64,000 bases of DNA from Bifidobacterium actinocoloniiforme DSM 22766 (lineage in GTDB: Bacteria > Actinomycetota > Actinomycetes > Actinomycetales > Bifidobacteriaceae): the NCBI RefSeq assembly GCF_001263395.1, contig NZ_CP011786.1, positions 868,001 through 932,000 of the forward strand, in the 5' to 3' direction. Position 1 is the stretch's first letter; each line of letters begins with the position of its first letter. Of this stretch, positions 38,040-46,528 are shown in pieces. The translations under genes were made by a program, and so were the position numbers. A model generated the notes under the pieces. The model was not told the origin of the DNA. It made no database searches and saw nothing but the letters and a program-made list of their open reading frames with translations.

Positions 38040-38603
38040 TCACCCCTGGGTTTCCTGCGCTGCGGCAGAGGGCTGGTCGGGCTGCTCCAGCTGCTTGAGC
38101 AGGAGGGGTTGGGTCGGTTGGAAGAAGTGGCCGTCGGAGCGGAGGATCAAGGTGCCGCCAAGGTGGTCGAACAACAGTTGGCCTTGATGCTCGTCACAGT
38201 CGAATGGGTCATCAAACGAGTTGAAGAGGTAGACCTCGCCGGCATGGTCCTTGATCCTCCTCCAGTCGTAAGAGTCCTTCAAGGTCAGGCATCGGTTTGG
38301 TTTAGGCGTGCAGTACCCAGCGAGCAGATAGGTGGCGCGTACTTGCACATCCGCCTGTTCCAGTATGGAGAAGATACGATTGGTGCCCGCCGAATGCCCG
38401 ATCAGAATGGTGCCGGCGTCGATCCGCAAGTCCATGGTACGAGCAGCGAACAACGTATCCCCCAAAGGCTCCCTGTCCATCATTGGCAAATCCGCAACGA
38501 CCGCATCCATTCCACGCTCCCCCAGCTCACCAGCCAGCCACCAATACCAGTACCTATCGGCGGAGGCATACGGCGTCGATCCGTGGAAGATTATGGCATT
38601 CAC
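38040..38603 (-). CDS. YdeN/RBBP9-type alpha/beta hydrolase
   Basis: The 187-residue protein has 'MNAIIFHGSTPYASADRYWYW' (the family's N-terminal 'HGxxxxxxxxW' region), 'LIGHSAGTNRIF' with the GHSAG nucleophile elbow, 'FNSFDDPFDCDEHQGQLL' and a catalytic 'SDGHFFQ'. This family comprises small serine hydrolases of mostly unknown substrate. Start is a GTG with GAAGGGAG upstream. It sits between tRNA-His and the threonine aldolase gene and reads toward the tRNA; the adjoining non-coding DNA is AT-richer than average. Confidence 0.88.
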   Translation of the reverse strand: MNAIIFHGSTPYASADRYWYWWLAGELGERGMDAVVADLPMMDREPLGDTLFAARTMDLRIDAGTILIGHSAGTNRIFSILEQADVQVRATYLLAGYCTPKPNRCLTLKDSYDWRRIKDHAGEVYLFNSFDDPFDCDEHQGQLLFDHLGGTLILRSDGHFFQPTQPLLLKQLEQPDQPSAAAQETQG

Positions 38604-38787
38604 GCCAAGCTCCCTTCAGATGGGTTGAGGTACGCACGCATTACCAATAGTAGAACAAATTTTCGAACCCATACTGGCTGAAGCCTGTAAGTAGAATGAT
38701 AGGAAGCACAAGCGCGCCCGACCCCTGCGCCGACTGGTCGCAGCGAGCGCCACGCGCCACGCCAGGCGCTGCCGAAAGGACTCAAAA

Positions 38788-39813
38788 ATGCTGAACTTTG
38801 TCAACGATTATTCTGAAGGGGCCTGCCCTGAGGTGCTGCAGCGCCTGGTGGAGACCAACAGGGAGCAGCTGCCTGGCTACGGCAAGGACCGGTACACGGG
38901 CTCGGCCGAGGAGAAAATCGCACGGGCCTGCGGCAGGCCGGACGCCCAGGTCTTCTTCATCTCCGGCGGCACGCAGACCAACCAGATCGTCATCTCGACC
39001 ATGCTCAAGCAGTACGAGGGCGTGGTGGCGGCCTCCACCGGCCATGTGAACGTGCACGAGGCCGGCGCGATCGAGGCCAGCGACCACAAGGTCCTCACCA
39101 TCCCCCAGGTGGACGGCAAGCTGCCGGCCCCGTCCCTGCGTGAGTACCTGGAGACTTTCTGGGCGGACGCCAACCACGAGCAGATGGTCTTCCCCGGCAT
39201 GGTCTACATCTCCTGGCCCACCGAATACGGCACGCTGTACTCCAAGGCGGAGCTGACCGAATTGAGCGACGTCTGCCACGAGTACCGCATCCCCCTCTAC
39301 ATCGACGGCGCCCGGATGGGCTATGGTCTGGTGGCGCCCGGAGCGGACGTGACGCTGGAGGACATCGCCGACCTGGCCGACGTCTTCTACATCGGCGGCA
39401 CCAAGGTTGGGGCCCTGTGCGGCGAGGCGGTGGTCTTCCCCCAGGCCAACGCGCCCGAGTACTTCCAAACCATGATGAAGCGCCGGGGAGGGCTGCTGGC
39501 CAAGGGCCGCCTGCTGGGCGTCCAGTTCGACGCCCTCTTCACCGACGGCCTCTACACCCGCATCTCCCACCAGGCCATCGACACGGCCGAGATCATCCGC
39601 CAGGCTTTGCGCAGCAAGGGTTACGAGCTCTATAACGCCTCCCCCACCAACCAGACGTTCGTGGTCTTGGAAAACTCCAAGATGGAGGAGCTCAGGCACC
39701 AGGTCAATTTCGACTTCTGGGAGCGCCGTGACGCCAACCACACGGTCATACGCTTCGCCACCTCCTGGGCCACCAAGACCGAAGACGCCCAAGCCCTGGC
39801 CGCTCTCCTGTAA
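38788..39813 (+). CDS. Low-specificity L-threonine aldolase-type PLP enzyme
   Basis: The 341-residue protein matches the beta-eliminating lyase/threonine aldolase family: 'NDYSEGACPEVLQRL', 'GYGKDRYTGSAEEKIA', 'FFISGGTQTNQ', substrate region 'IYDGARMGYG' in the form 'YIDGARMGYGL', and PLP lysine in 'FYIGGTKVGAL'. It interconverts threonine or allo-threonine with glycine plus acetaldehyde, although related enzymes act on other beta-hydroxy amino acids. AAAGGA is 7 nt before the ATG. It is a single gene, convergent with the histidine kinase. Confidence 0.9.
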   Translation: MLNFVNDYSEGACPEVLQRLVETNREQLPGYGKDRYTGSAEEKIARACGRPDAQVFFISGGTQTNQIVISTMLKQYEGVVAASTGHVNVHEAGAIEASDHKVLTIPQVDGKLPAPSLREYLETFWADANHEQMVFPGMVYISWPTEYGTLYSKAELTELSDVCHEYRIPLYIDGARMGYGLVAPGADVTLEDIADLADVFYIGGTKVGALCGEAVVFPQANAPEYFQTMMKRRGGLLAKGRLLGVQFDALFTDGLYTRISHQAIDTAEIIRQALRSKGYELYNASPTNQTFVVLENSKMEELRHQVNFDFWERRDANHTVIRFATSWATKTEDAQALAALL

Positions 39814-39870
39814 CCCTCCACCACCGGCGACGCGCCACCAGCCCAGCAGCCGGCACAATCCGGCAAACGC

Positions 39871-40854
39871 CTAATCGCTGGCCTCGGACGCGGTCACGCT
39901 TGGATGCAGCTGGTCAGGCAGGCGGATGGATACGCTGAAGACGCCAGGCTGGGTCTCGACCTCCATCCTACCGCCCACGGTGGCCGCCAGGTCCCGCACG
40001 ATGCTCAGACCCAGGCCGGAACTGTCCTCGCGCAAGCGCCCAGCTTCCGCGGTCCCGAACCGCTTCAGCAGCTGGTTGGCGCCGACATAGGGCTGCTCGC
40101 TCTCGTTCGTCATGCGCAGCAGGATGCACCCGTCCCCCTGCCGGCGCAGGCTCACACTGGCGGTCCTGACCGCGTACTTGAGCCAGTTGCCGATCAGGTT
40201 CTGCATGATGCGGTGGAGAAGGGTCTCGTCGCTGGTGAGCCTGAGCCCAGGTTCGATGTCGGGCTCCACCACGACCCCCCGCCCGGTCAGGTGGTCGAAG
40301 GCGGCGAACAGGTCCTCCTGCACCAGCGAGGACAAATCCACCCGGCTCAGGCTCAGACCCTCGCTCTTCTCCTGGATCAGGTTGAAGTCCATCAAATAAT
40401 GCAGGTAATAGTCCACCGAATCCAGGCTCGACGATGCCTTATGGCAGACATCCGCGACAGCCGCCATGCCAGGGCCCGGGCCTGCGTTCCCACCTGCGCC
40501 GGCGGATGCGCCCACGCTGCGCTCGCCAAGCAGCTGCACGTAGCCCCGGGCCACGGTCAACGGGGTCTTGATGTCGTGGGTCAGGTTGGTCAGCATACGG
40601 CGGATGCGCAACTCCTGGTTGAAACGCTGGTCGTGCAGCCTGCGGGTCTGGGCCAGGTTCGCGTTCACCGCCCCCACCAGCCGCCGGGTCAGCCCAAACC
40701 CCGTGTTGGCGGTGACTGTGGCGTTGGTCGCGGCGCCATTGATGTACTCCAAATCCCGCACAATCCTGCGCAGGTCGCCGACGAGCAGCCCCAGAGCGAC
40801 CGCCAGGGCGACGATGATGACCCCAGCGAACGCCAGCAGCATAGCCTCAATCAC
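39871..40854 (-). CDS. Sensor histidine kinase of an ABC-exporter two-component system
   Basis: A GTG at 40852-40854 with GGGGAGG 6 nt upstream gives 327 residues; the upstream part of the open frame is not conserved-looking. One membrane helix (about 5-26) is followed by an H-box with His93 in 'LTHDIKTPLTV', then an N-box ('QNLIGNWLKYA') and G-box ('DSSGLGLSIVRDLA'). With almost no extracellular domain it resembles kinases that sense through their ABC partner. It lies 99 nt after the response regulator. Confidence 0.9.
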   Translation of the reverse strand: MIEAMLLAFAGVIIVALAVALGLLVGDLRRIVRDLEYINGAATNATVTANTGFGLTRRLVGAVNANLAQTRRLHDQRFNQELRIRRMLTNLTHDIKTPLTVARGYVQLLGERSVGASAGAGGNAGPGPGMAAVADVCHKASSSLDSVDYYLHYLMDFNLIQEKSEGLSLSRVDLSSLVQEDLFAAFDHLTGRGVVVEPDIEPGLRLTSDETLLHRIMQNLIGNWLKYAVRTASVSLRRQGDGCILLRMTNESEQPYVGANQLLKRFGTAEAGRLREDSSGLGLSIVRDLAATVGGRMEVETQPGVFSVSIRLPDQLHPSVTASEASD

Positions 40855-40953
40855 CGTGCGCCTCCCCGCTCCCGGAGCCGACCGAAGCCGATGCCCTCTC
40901 CCCCTCCAGGCGACCAGCGCATCGGATCGAACGCACCATGCGGGCAAAAGTCC

Positions 40954-41628
40954 TCAGACAAGGCGCACCCCTATCCCCCAAACCGAGACGACGAACCTCG
41001 GGCGGCCCGCGGCCTCGTTCAGCTTGGTGCGCAGGTTGCTTAGGTGCACGTTGAGCGTGTTCTCCGCATTGATATACGACCGCTCCCAAACAGCCTCGTA
41101 CAGGCTGGCCTTGTCGAAGACCTGGTGGGGCCGCTTAATCATCAAGGCCAGCAGGGCGAACTCCTTCTTCGGCAGGGGCACGGGCGAATCCCCCAGGTTG
41201 ACCTGGTGGGCGTCCAAGTCCAGGGTGAGGTCCTCGAACGACAGGCACCGCCCCTCCCGCTGCCCCGGATCGGACCTGCCGCGCAGCTGGACCTCGACCC
41301 GCGCCCGCAGCTCGTCGATGTCGAAAGGCTTGGTCAGGTAATCGTTGGCGCCCTTATGGAGCAGGGCCACGGTCCGGCTCTTGTCTTGCACGGCGGTCAG
41401 GACGATGACCGGCACCGCGGACACCTTACGAATCCAGCCCAGGACGCTTTCGCCGGTCACACCGGGCAGCATCAGGTCCAGGAGCACCAGGTCCGGCTCG
41501 TTCTCGCTGAACTTGGCTATGGCCTCCGGCCCGCTCAGGGCTTGGGAGAGCTCATAGTCGGCGCCCAGCACGTCCGCCAGAAGATTTTGGATGTCCCGGT
41601 GATCCTCCACGACCAGAATCCTCGTCAT
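40954..41628 (-). CDS. OmpR/PhoB-family response regulator
   Basis: The 224-residue regulator has a receiver domain with phospho-acceptor Asp51 ('LVLLDLMLPG'), Thr and Lys signalling residues ('VLTAVQ', 'YLTKPFD'), and a C-terminal winged helix ('AENTLNVHLSNLRTKL'). GAAGGAAGG lies 5 nt before the ATG. It is transcribed divergently from a BcrA-like ABC exporter across a 153-nt region with phased repeats, so it most likely controls that exporter. Confidence 0.94.
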   Translation of the reverse strand: MTRILVVEDHRDIQNLLADVLGADYELSQALSGPEAIAKFSENEPDLVLLDLMLPGVTGESVLGWIRKVSAVPVIVLTAVQDKSRTVALLHKGANDYLTKPFDIDELRARVEVQLRGRSDPGQREGRCLSFEDLTLDLDAHQVNLGDSPVPLPKKEFALLALMIKRPHQVFDKASLYEAVWERSYINAENTLNVHLSNLRTKLNEAAGRPRFVVSVWGIGVRLV

Positions 41629-41696
41629 CGGGGCCTTCCTTCCGCTCGTATGGGACTCACGGGCATTCTAACCCGCCGGATGGAGGGTGGCGAAAC

Positions 41697-41751
41697 TTTA
41701 GCTTTCCTTAATGCTTTCTTAGCCAAGCGCTTGAGGAACCGCCCCTAGTCT
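41697..41751 (+). promoter_or_regulatory. Phased TTA repeats and -10 box upstream of the ABC exporter
   Basis: TTA triplets at 41698, 41708 and 41719 recur every 10-11 bp inside similar blocks (TTAGCTTTCC, TTAATGCTTTC, TTAGCC). Direct repeats with helical phasing are typical for OmpR-type regulators. TAGTCT at 41746-41751 is a plausible -10; there is no good -35, which fits an activator-dependent promoter. Transcription from about 41758 leaves a 24-nt leader with GAGAGG. Confidence 0.5.
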
Positions 41752-41781
41752 GGTCCCATAGGCCAAGAGAGAGGACAACGC

Positions 41782-42717
41782 ATGACGCAGACAGCGCTCG
41801 ACATCCACGACGTGGGCAAGAAGTTCGGTCGGTTCACGGCCCTGGACCACGTCAGCCTGAGCGTCCGCAGGGGCGACGTTTACGGGCTCATCGGCGAGAA
41901 CGGCGCAGGCAAGACCACGCTGATGCGGCTGATTTGCGGCCTGAGCCCCATGCAATCCGGCTCAATCAGCCTTTTCGGGGAGAGCGGCGGGGCCAGCCGA
42001 CGCGCCCTGAGCCGGATTGGCGCCGTCATCGAAAGCCCGGCCGCATTCAGCTCCCTGACCGTGGACGAAAACCTCAAAGTCGCCGCCATCCAGCACGGCC
42101 TGCCCGGCTCGGCGGACATCAACGAGGCCATTGAATTCGTAGGGTTGGGCGAAAAACGGAGAACCAAAGCCAAGCACCTCTCCCTAGGTCAGCGTCAGCG
42201 GCTGGGTTTGGCCATGGCCATCCTCCACCACCCTGATTTCCTGATTCTTGACGAGCCCATCAACGGGCTGGACCCCTCGGGCATCATGGAATTTCGCCGG
42301 CTCTTGCAGCGGCTGAACGAAGAGCGGCAGACCACCATCCTTATTTCCAGCCACATCCTCAGCGAGCTCTACCAGGTCTCCACCCGCTTCGGCATCATCC
42401 ACAAGGGCCGTATGGTCAAGGAAATCAGCCGCTCTGAACTGGACGAAGCCAACCAGGCCGGTCTCCTCGTCAGCGTGGACAAGGCGCCCCTGGCGGCGCG
42501 GATTCTAGACACGGCAGGCATCGGCCCCTTCGAAGTGAGCGACGACCACCACCTGTTCATCCGCTCGGACGGGGCCGACCCGGGCCGCATCAACCTCATG
42601 CTGGTGCAGGGGGGCGTCATGGTCGAAGGATTCAGCCGGCGGGAGGGGTCTTTGGAGCAGTATTACCTGAACCTCCTGGCCAAGCAGCGGCAGGCGGACA
42701 AGGAAGGAGCGCAATGA
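41782..42717 (+). CDS. BcrA/LanF-type ABC exporter ATPase
   Basis: The 311-residue ATPase has Walker A GENGAGKTT (about 38-46), signature 'LSLGQRQRLG', and Walker B 'FLILDEPINGLDP'. Its C-terminal region after residue 210 is the extension typical of bacitracin/lantibiotic-type ATPases. It pairs with the membrane protein starting at 42714 (4-nt overlap). Together with the divergent two-component system it forms a self-protection module, probably against peptide antibiotics; the ligand is inferred, not shown. Confidence 0.92.
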   Translation: MTQTALDIHDVGKKFGRFTALDHVSLSVRRGDVYGLIGENGAGKTTLMRLICGLSPMQSGSISLFGESGGASRRALSRIGAVIESPAAFSSLTVDENLKVAAIQHGLPGSADINEAIEFVGLGEKRRTKAKHLSLGQRQRLGLAMAILHHPDFLILDEPINGLDPSGIMEFRRLLQRLNEERQTTILISSHILSELYQVSTRFGIIHKGRMVKEISRSELDEANQAGLLVSVDKAPLAARILDTAGIGPFEVSDDHHLFIRSDGADPGRINLMLVQGGVMVEGFSRREGSLEQYYLNLLAKQRQADKEGAQ

Positions 42718-43493
42718 TGATCAACCAGATGAGAGCGGACTTTTACCGGCAGACGCGCACAATCGGCTGCTACGCGCTGTTGGCCCTGACCATTGGGCTC
42801 AGCCTCCTGCTGACCCTGACCCAGCAGGTGGGCGGCATGATGGTCTCGGATGAATCCAGCGCCCAGCAGATGGAGCAGATCACCCATTCCCACTGGTCGG
42901 CGCTGACCAGCGTCAAAGCGCTGACCATGTCCACCTCTGTCCTGCTCTACGCCTACATCGCCCTCTTCGTGATCGTCATCGGCTACGAGTTCTCCCAGAA
43001 GACCTACAAGAACACCTTGATCTCCGGCATCTCCCGCCTGCAGTTCATCGGGGCCAAGTACACGGTCATGCTCGTCGACATGCTCTGCCTGACCCTGGTC
43101 TACTACTTGACCGGTCTGGTCGCCAGCCTGGCGGCCGGTCGCGGCCTGGGCGAGGGCGCTGGGAGACTGGCCGGCGACATGGCGGTCGTGACCGTTGCCG
43201 TCGTCTTCTTCATCTCGGTTATCTTCAGCCTGGGGATCATCCTCCTGGTGGCAACAGGCTCGACGATCATCCCGGCCATCGTGATCGTCGCCTGGCCGCT
43301 GGCCGTCGCCATGCTGACGGAATTCGCCCACTGGACCTGGCTCAAGTATGTTGATTTCGTCACGGTCGCCACGAACGTGGCTTTGTCCACCATTAAGATA
43401 GGGGATTTGTGGCCCTACATCGGTGTGTCGGTGGGAGTGCTTGCCTTCACGATCATGGGCTCGGCCTTGATTATCCGCGATAAGGAGCTGTGA
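42714..43493 (+). CDS. ABC-2-type permease of the peptide-antibiotic exporter
   Basis: The 259-residue protein has six predicted helices in the ABC-2 arrangement: a first helix after 'MRADFYRQTRTIGCYALLAL', a long loop, 'FVIVIGYEFSQKTYKNTLISG', then helices to 'IMGSALIIRDKEL'. That last segment and 'EFSQKTYKN' are typical of LanE/BcrB-like permeases. It overlaps the ATPase gene and is followed by a bidirectional terminator. Confidence 0.9.
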   Translation: MMINQMRADFYRQTRTIGCYALLALTIGLSLLLTLTQQVGGMMVSDESSAQQMEQITHSHWSALTSVKALTMSTSVLLYAYIALFVIVIGYEFSQKTYKNTLISGISRLQFIGAKYTVMLVDMLCLTLVYYLTGLVASLAAGRGLGEGAGRLAGDMAVVTVAVVFFISVIFSLGIILLVATGSTIIPAIVIVAWPLAVAMLTEFAHWTWLKYVDFVTVATNVALSTIKIGDLWPYIGVSVGVLAFTIMGSALIIRDKEL

Positions 43494-43542
43494 CGGCCTG
43501 GCCCTGCAAACTGCGGGAGCCGCGAGGCGCCGCTTATGCGAC

Positions 43543-43580
43543 GGGCGGGTGCCGACCCCGGCAGCGTCCGGCGCCCGCCC
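43543..43580. terminator. Bidirectional hairpin between the ABC permease and HAD genes
   Basis: GGGCGGGTGCCG (43543-43554) pairs with CGGCGCCCGCCC (43569-43580) over 12 positions with one G-T pair. It lies between two convergent genes. It has no long T-run, so efficiency is uncertain. Confidence 0.55.
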
Positions 43581-43608
43581 TCATCCTTCAGCGGCACGGT
43601 AACGCTTA

Positions 43609-44319
43609 TTACTCGGCCTGCCTCCGAGCCGCATACTCCCCCAAGACCTGCGGCGTAATCCCGGCGTACGAGTCGAAGGAAGCGAACTGGGGACCATCGG
43701 GCGCGCCTCCAGGGCTGGCGCCAGTGAAGGCCAGGGTGGTCGCACCGGACGCAGCGGCCGAATTCAGCCCGGTGATGGAGTCTTCCAAGGCCACGCACTC
43801 CGCCATCCGCCCCGGGTCAATGCCCACCACCTCGGCGGCGTGCAGGTAGGGGGCTGGGTCGGGCTTCATGGGCAGACCGTCATCCCCGCAGGTGAAGCCA
43901 ACGAAAGCGCCAGCCGGCGCCTGCGCGACGACCGCTTCGGCTATGCGTCGGGGCGAGGAGGTGACCAGGACCGAGGGCACGCCAGCCGCGGCCAGGGCCT
44001 TCAACACATCAACCGCCCCGTCTATCCAAGGCATCCGCTCGCGCTCGCGCCGGGCGACGCCTTCTTCGATAAGGGCCTGAATGCGCGGGACCGGTAAATC
44101 CACACCCCGCTCGCGCATGGCCTCCGCCACCTGGACGACGGGCTTGCCCGAGCACCGCCAGCCGTCCTCCTCGCTCCAGTCACCGCCGTGCTCCCGGGCC
44201 AGCTCCTGCTCGCTGGCGTGCCAGTACGGCTCCGAATCAATCAAAGTGCCGTCCATGTCCCAAAAGACGGCTTTGGGTAAGGGGGCCTGCTCTCGCTGCT
44301 GTTCGCTCATATCCTCCAT
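43609..44319 (-). CDS. HAD-superfamily phosphatase/phosphomutase
   Basis: The 236-residue enzyme has the HAD motif I DMDGTLIDSEP (nucleophile Asp21, Asp23), motif II 'VLVTSS', and motif III/IV 'KPDPAPYLHAAE...VALEDSITGL'. Subfamily features resemble beta-phosphoglucomutase or general sugar-phosphate phosphatases. GAGAGG lies 8 nt before the ATG. It lies 34 nt downstream of dnaG on the same strand. Confidence 0.88.
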   Translation of the reverse strand: MEDMSEQQREQAPLPKAVFWDMDGTLIDSEPYWHASEQELAREHGGDWSEEDGWRCSGKPVVQVAEAMRERGVDLPVPRIQALIEEGVARRERERMPWIDGAVDVLKALAAAGVPSVLVTSSPRRIAEAVVAQAPAGAFVGFTCGDDGLPMKPDPAPYLHAAEVVGIDPGRMAECVALEDSITGLNSAAASGATTLAFTGASPGGAPDGPQFASFDSYAGITPQVLGEYAARRQAE

Positions 44320-44353
44320 GGTAAAGGCCTCTCTGGTCCGAAACTAGGGCCCG

Positions 44354-46468
44354 TCATAATGAGTTGTTGTAGATCTGGTCTTGCAGCTCCTTGCGGGCGG
44401 CCTCGAACTGGGTGATTCGTCCAAGCAGCTCAAACTTCTCCTGCCCGTCCGGTAGTTGGTTCATCCGGTGCTTACTGGCCGCGATCCGGCGCATGTAGCC
44501 AGCGTCCAGGAGCCGCACCAGCAGCTCGGTCGCGTATTGCTTCTCCTCCGGGGTGGCGGCGCGCAGCTGGGCCGCAGCCGGGTTGGGAGCCGGTTGGCCC
44601 TCCTGCCTGCCCGGCCCCGGGGCGCCTTGGCCGGATTGGTCGCCACGGGCGCCGAAACCTCCAGAAGGCGCCGGTTCCTGGCCCTCAGCCTGGGGCAGAG
44701 GCAGGGGCATGACCGCCAGTTCGTTGATCGCGGACTGGAGCATGGGGCCGGCGGCCTTGGACAGGTTGTGCATCCATAGGCCCTGGGGCACATCCTCCCC
44801 TGGCAGTCCGCCCGCCGCCTGGATGGCGTGGTAGAGGGAACGGAAGAGGGGCACGTCGAAGTCGTCGTCACCCAGCTTGTCGAAGAAAGCCGGGTCGATC
44901 GCGCGGGGAATCTGGATGAGCAGGCCCATGAACTGCTGCTCGCAGATGAAGACCGAATCGTCCACCCGGTAGTAGTCCTGCCTGGCCGCGTCGCCGCTGA
45001 CCAGGGCATGGCGGGCCGTCGGGTCAGCGTAGGGGTCCGGCTTGGGCCGGTGACGGAGATCCTCCTGATAGTTGCGGCGGCCGGGGGCGTAGGCGTCCTC
45101 GTCACGCACTTGCAGGGTCCGGCGGGCCTGGCGGACCTCGCGGGTGAGCAGGTCCAGGTCCACGCCTATGCGACGGGCGGTCTTACGGGTGTACATGCCG
45201 ACCAGGGAGCGGTCTCGAATCTGGGCGATGACCGGGGCGACGGCCTTAACCGCCCCCATCTGCCCGGTCGTGTACTGGGTGTCGAACATGCTGACCGCCG
45301 CGTTGATCACGAAATCGTACAAGGGAGTGGCGTTCGCCACCAGGGCGCGCACCTCCTCGTCGCCATGCTTGATGCGCAGGTCGCAGGGGTCCAGGTTGTC
45401 GCGGGCTACGGCCACGAAGGTCTGGGTCAGGAATGAGCCGTCCAGGCTGAAGGCGTGCAAGGCGGCCTTCTGCCCGGCCGCGTCCCCGTCGAAAGTGAAG
45501 ATGACGCGGGAGCCTTGGATCGGGCCGACCAACTGGATGCCTCCGAGCGCATCATCGGAAATCAGCCTGCGGATGATCTTGGCGTGCTCCTCACCGAAGG
45601 CCGTGCCGCATGTCGCGACTGCGGTGTCCACTCCGGCCAGGTGGCACGCCATCACGTCCGTATAGCCCTCGACGATGACCACCTGGCGCTTCTTGGCAAT
45701 GGACTTTTTAGCCAGGTCGATCCCGTAGAGCACCTGGTTCTTGTGGTAGAGCTCGGTGTCAGGCGTGTTCAAGTATTTGGCCGATATGTTGTCGTCTTCG
45801 TACAGGCGGCGGGCGCCGAAGCCCAGGGTGCGGCCAGCCGAGTCGCGGATGGGCCAGGTGGCGCGGCCGCGCAGGTAGTCGTAGACCCCTCGCGGGCCCC
45901 GCCGGGCCAAGCCGGCGTCGATCATCTCCTGCTGGGTGAAGCCCTTAGCGGCCAAGTGACGAACCAGGTTGTCCCAACCGCGCGGGGCGTAGCCACAGCC
46001 GAAACGGGCGCTGTCAGCCTGGGAGAAGTTGCGGCCGGCCAGGAGTTTTCGGGCGGCCAGGGCCTCCTTAGTCATGATCTGGGAGACGAAGTAGCGCTGG
46101 GCCTCCTCGTTGGCCTGCAGGAGGCGGGAGCGGGTCGAGCCCTGGTGGCTGGAGGGGCGGGCGTTCTCGTAGTGCAGTTCAATCCGGTACTTGTCGGCCA
46201 GGATCTCGATCGCGTCGCCGAACTGCACGTCTTCGGTCTGCTCGATGTAGTCGAAAACGTCGCCGCCCAGGCCGCAGCCGAAGCAATGCCAGACGCCAAG
46301 GGAGGGCCGCACTGAGAAGGAGGGTGTTTTCTCGTTGTGGAAGGGGCACAAACCCATGTAGGTTCCCGACCCCGAGGCTTTCAGGGTCACGGTCGCCGAT
46401 ACGATCTCGTAAAGGTCCGCGCTGGCGCGCACCTTCTCAATGTCTTCCTTCTTGATGATACCGGCCAT
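44354..46468 (-). CDS. dnaG: DNA primase
   Basis: DnaG makes RNA primers for replication. The 704-residue protein begins 'MAGIIKKEDIEKVRASADLY' and has the zinc finger C-x2-H...C-x2-C ('LCPFHNEKTPSF', 'WHCFGCG'), the TOPRIM domain ('VVIVEGYTDVMA' and 'FTFDGDAAGQ') and a helicase-binding C-terminus with a Gly/Pro/Gln-rich linker. The ATG at 46468 lacks a well-placed Shine-Dalgarno but has TAGGCT 7 nt upstream. It lies 60 nt after dgt. Confidence 0.96.
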   Translation of the reverse strand: MAGIIKKEDIEKVRASADLYEIVSATVTLKASGSGTYMGLCPFHNEKTPSFSVRPSLGVWHCFGCGLGGDVFDYIEQTEDVQFGDAIEILADKYRIELHYENARPSSHQGSTRSRLLQANEEAQRYFVSQIMTKEALAARKLLAGRNFSQADSARFGCGYAPRGWDNLVRHLAAKGFTQQEMIDAGLARRGPRGVYDYLRGRATWPIRDSAGRTLGFGARRLYEDDNISAKYLNTPDTELYHKNQVLYGIDLAKKSIAKKRQVVIVEGYTDVMACHLAGVDTAVATCGTAFGEEHAKIIRRLISDDALGGIQLVGPIQGSRVIFTFDGDAAGQKAALHAFSLDGSFLTQTFVAVARDNLDPCDLRIKHGDEEVRALVANATPLYDFVINAAVSMFDTQYTTGQMGAVKAVAPVIAQIRDRSLVGMYTRKTARRIGVDLDLLTREVRQARRTLQVRDEDAYAPGRRNYQEDLRHRPKPDPYADPTARHALVSGDAARQDYYRVDDSVFICEQQFMGLLIQIPRAIDPAFFDKLGDDDFDVPLFRSLYHAIQAAGGLPGEDVPQGLWMHNLSKAAGPMLQSAINELAVMPLPLPQAEGQEPAPSGGFGARGDQSGQGAPGPGRQEGQPAPNPAAAQLRAATPEEKQYATELLVRLLDAGYMRRIAASKHRMNQLPDGQEKFELLGRITQFEAARKELQDQIYNNSL

Positions 46469-46475
46469 ACGCTCC

Positions 46476-46481
46476 AGCCTA
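46476..46481 (-). promoter_or_regulatory. -10-like TAGGCT for a leaderless dnaG transcript
   Basis: On the minus strand TAGGCT is separated from the dnaG ATG by exactly 7 nt. The intervening GGAG ends 3 nt from the ATG, too near for normal initiation, so a leaderless message is plausible. Confidence 0.35.
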
Positions 46482-46528
46482 CCTGCGAGCGCGGAAGAGC
46501 GTTCCACCGAGCGAGGAAGGTCCGCTCC

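Noticed and set aside
37889-39813. A complete integrated element at tRNA-His
   Set aside because: No integrase, no second copy of the tRNA end and ordinary metabolic genes; only the short tandem repeat and local AT-richness remain suggestive.
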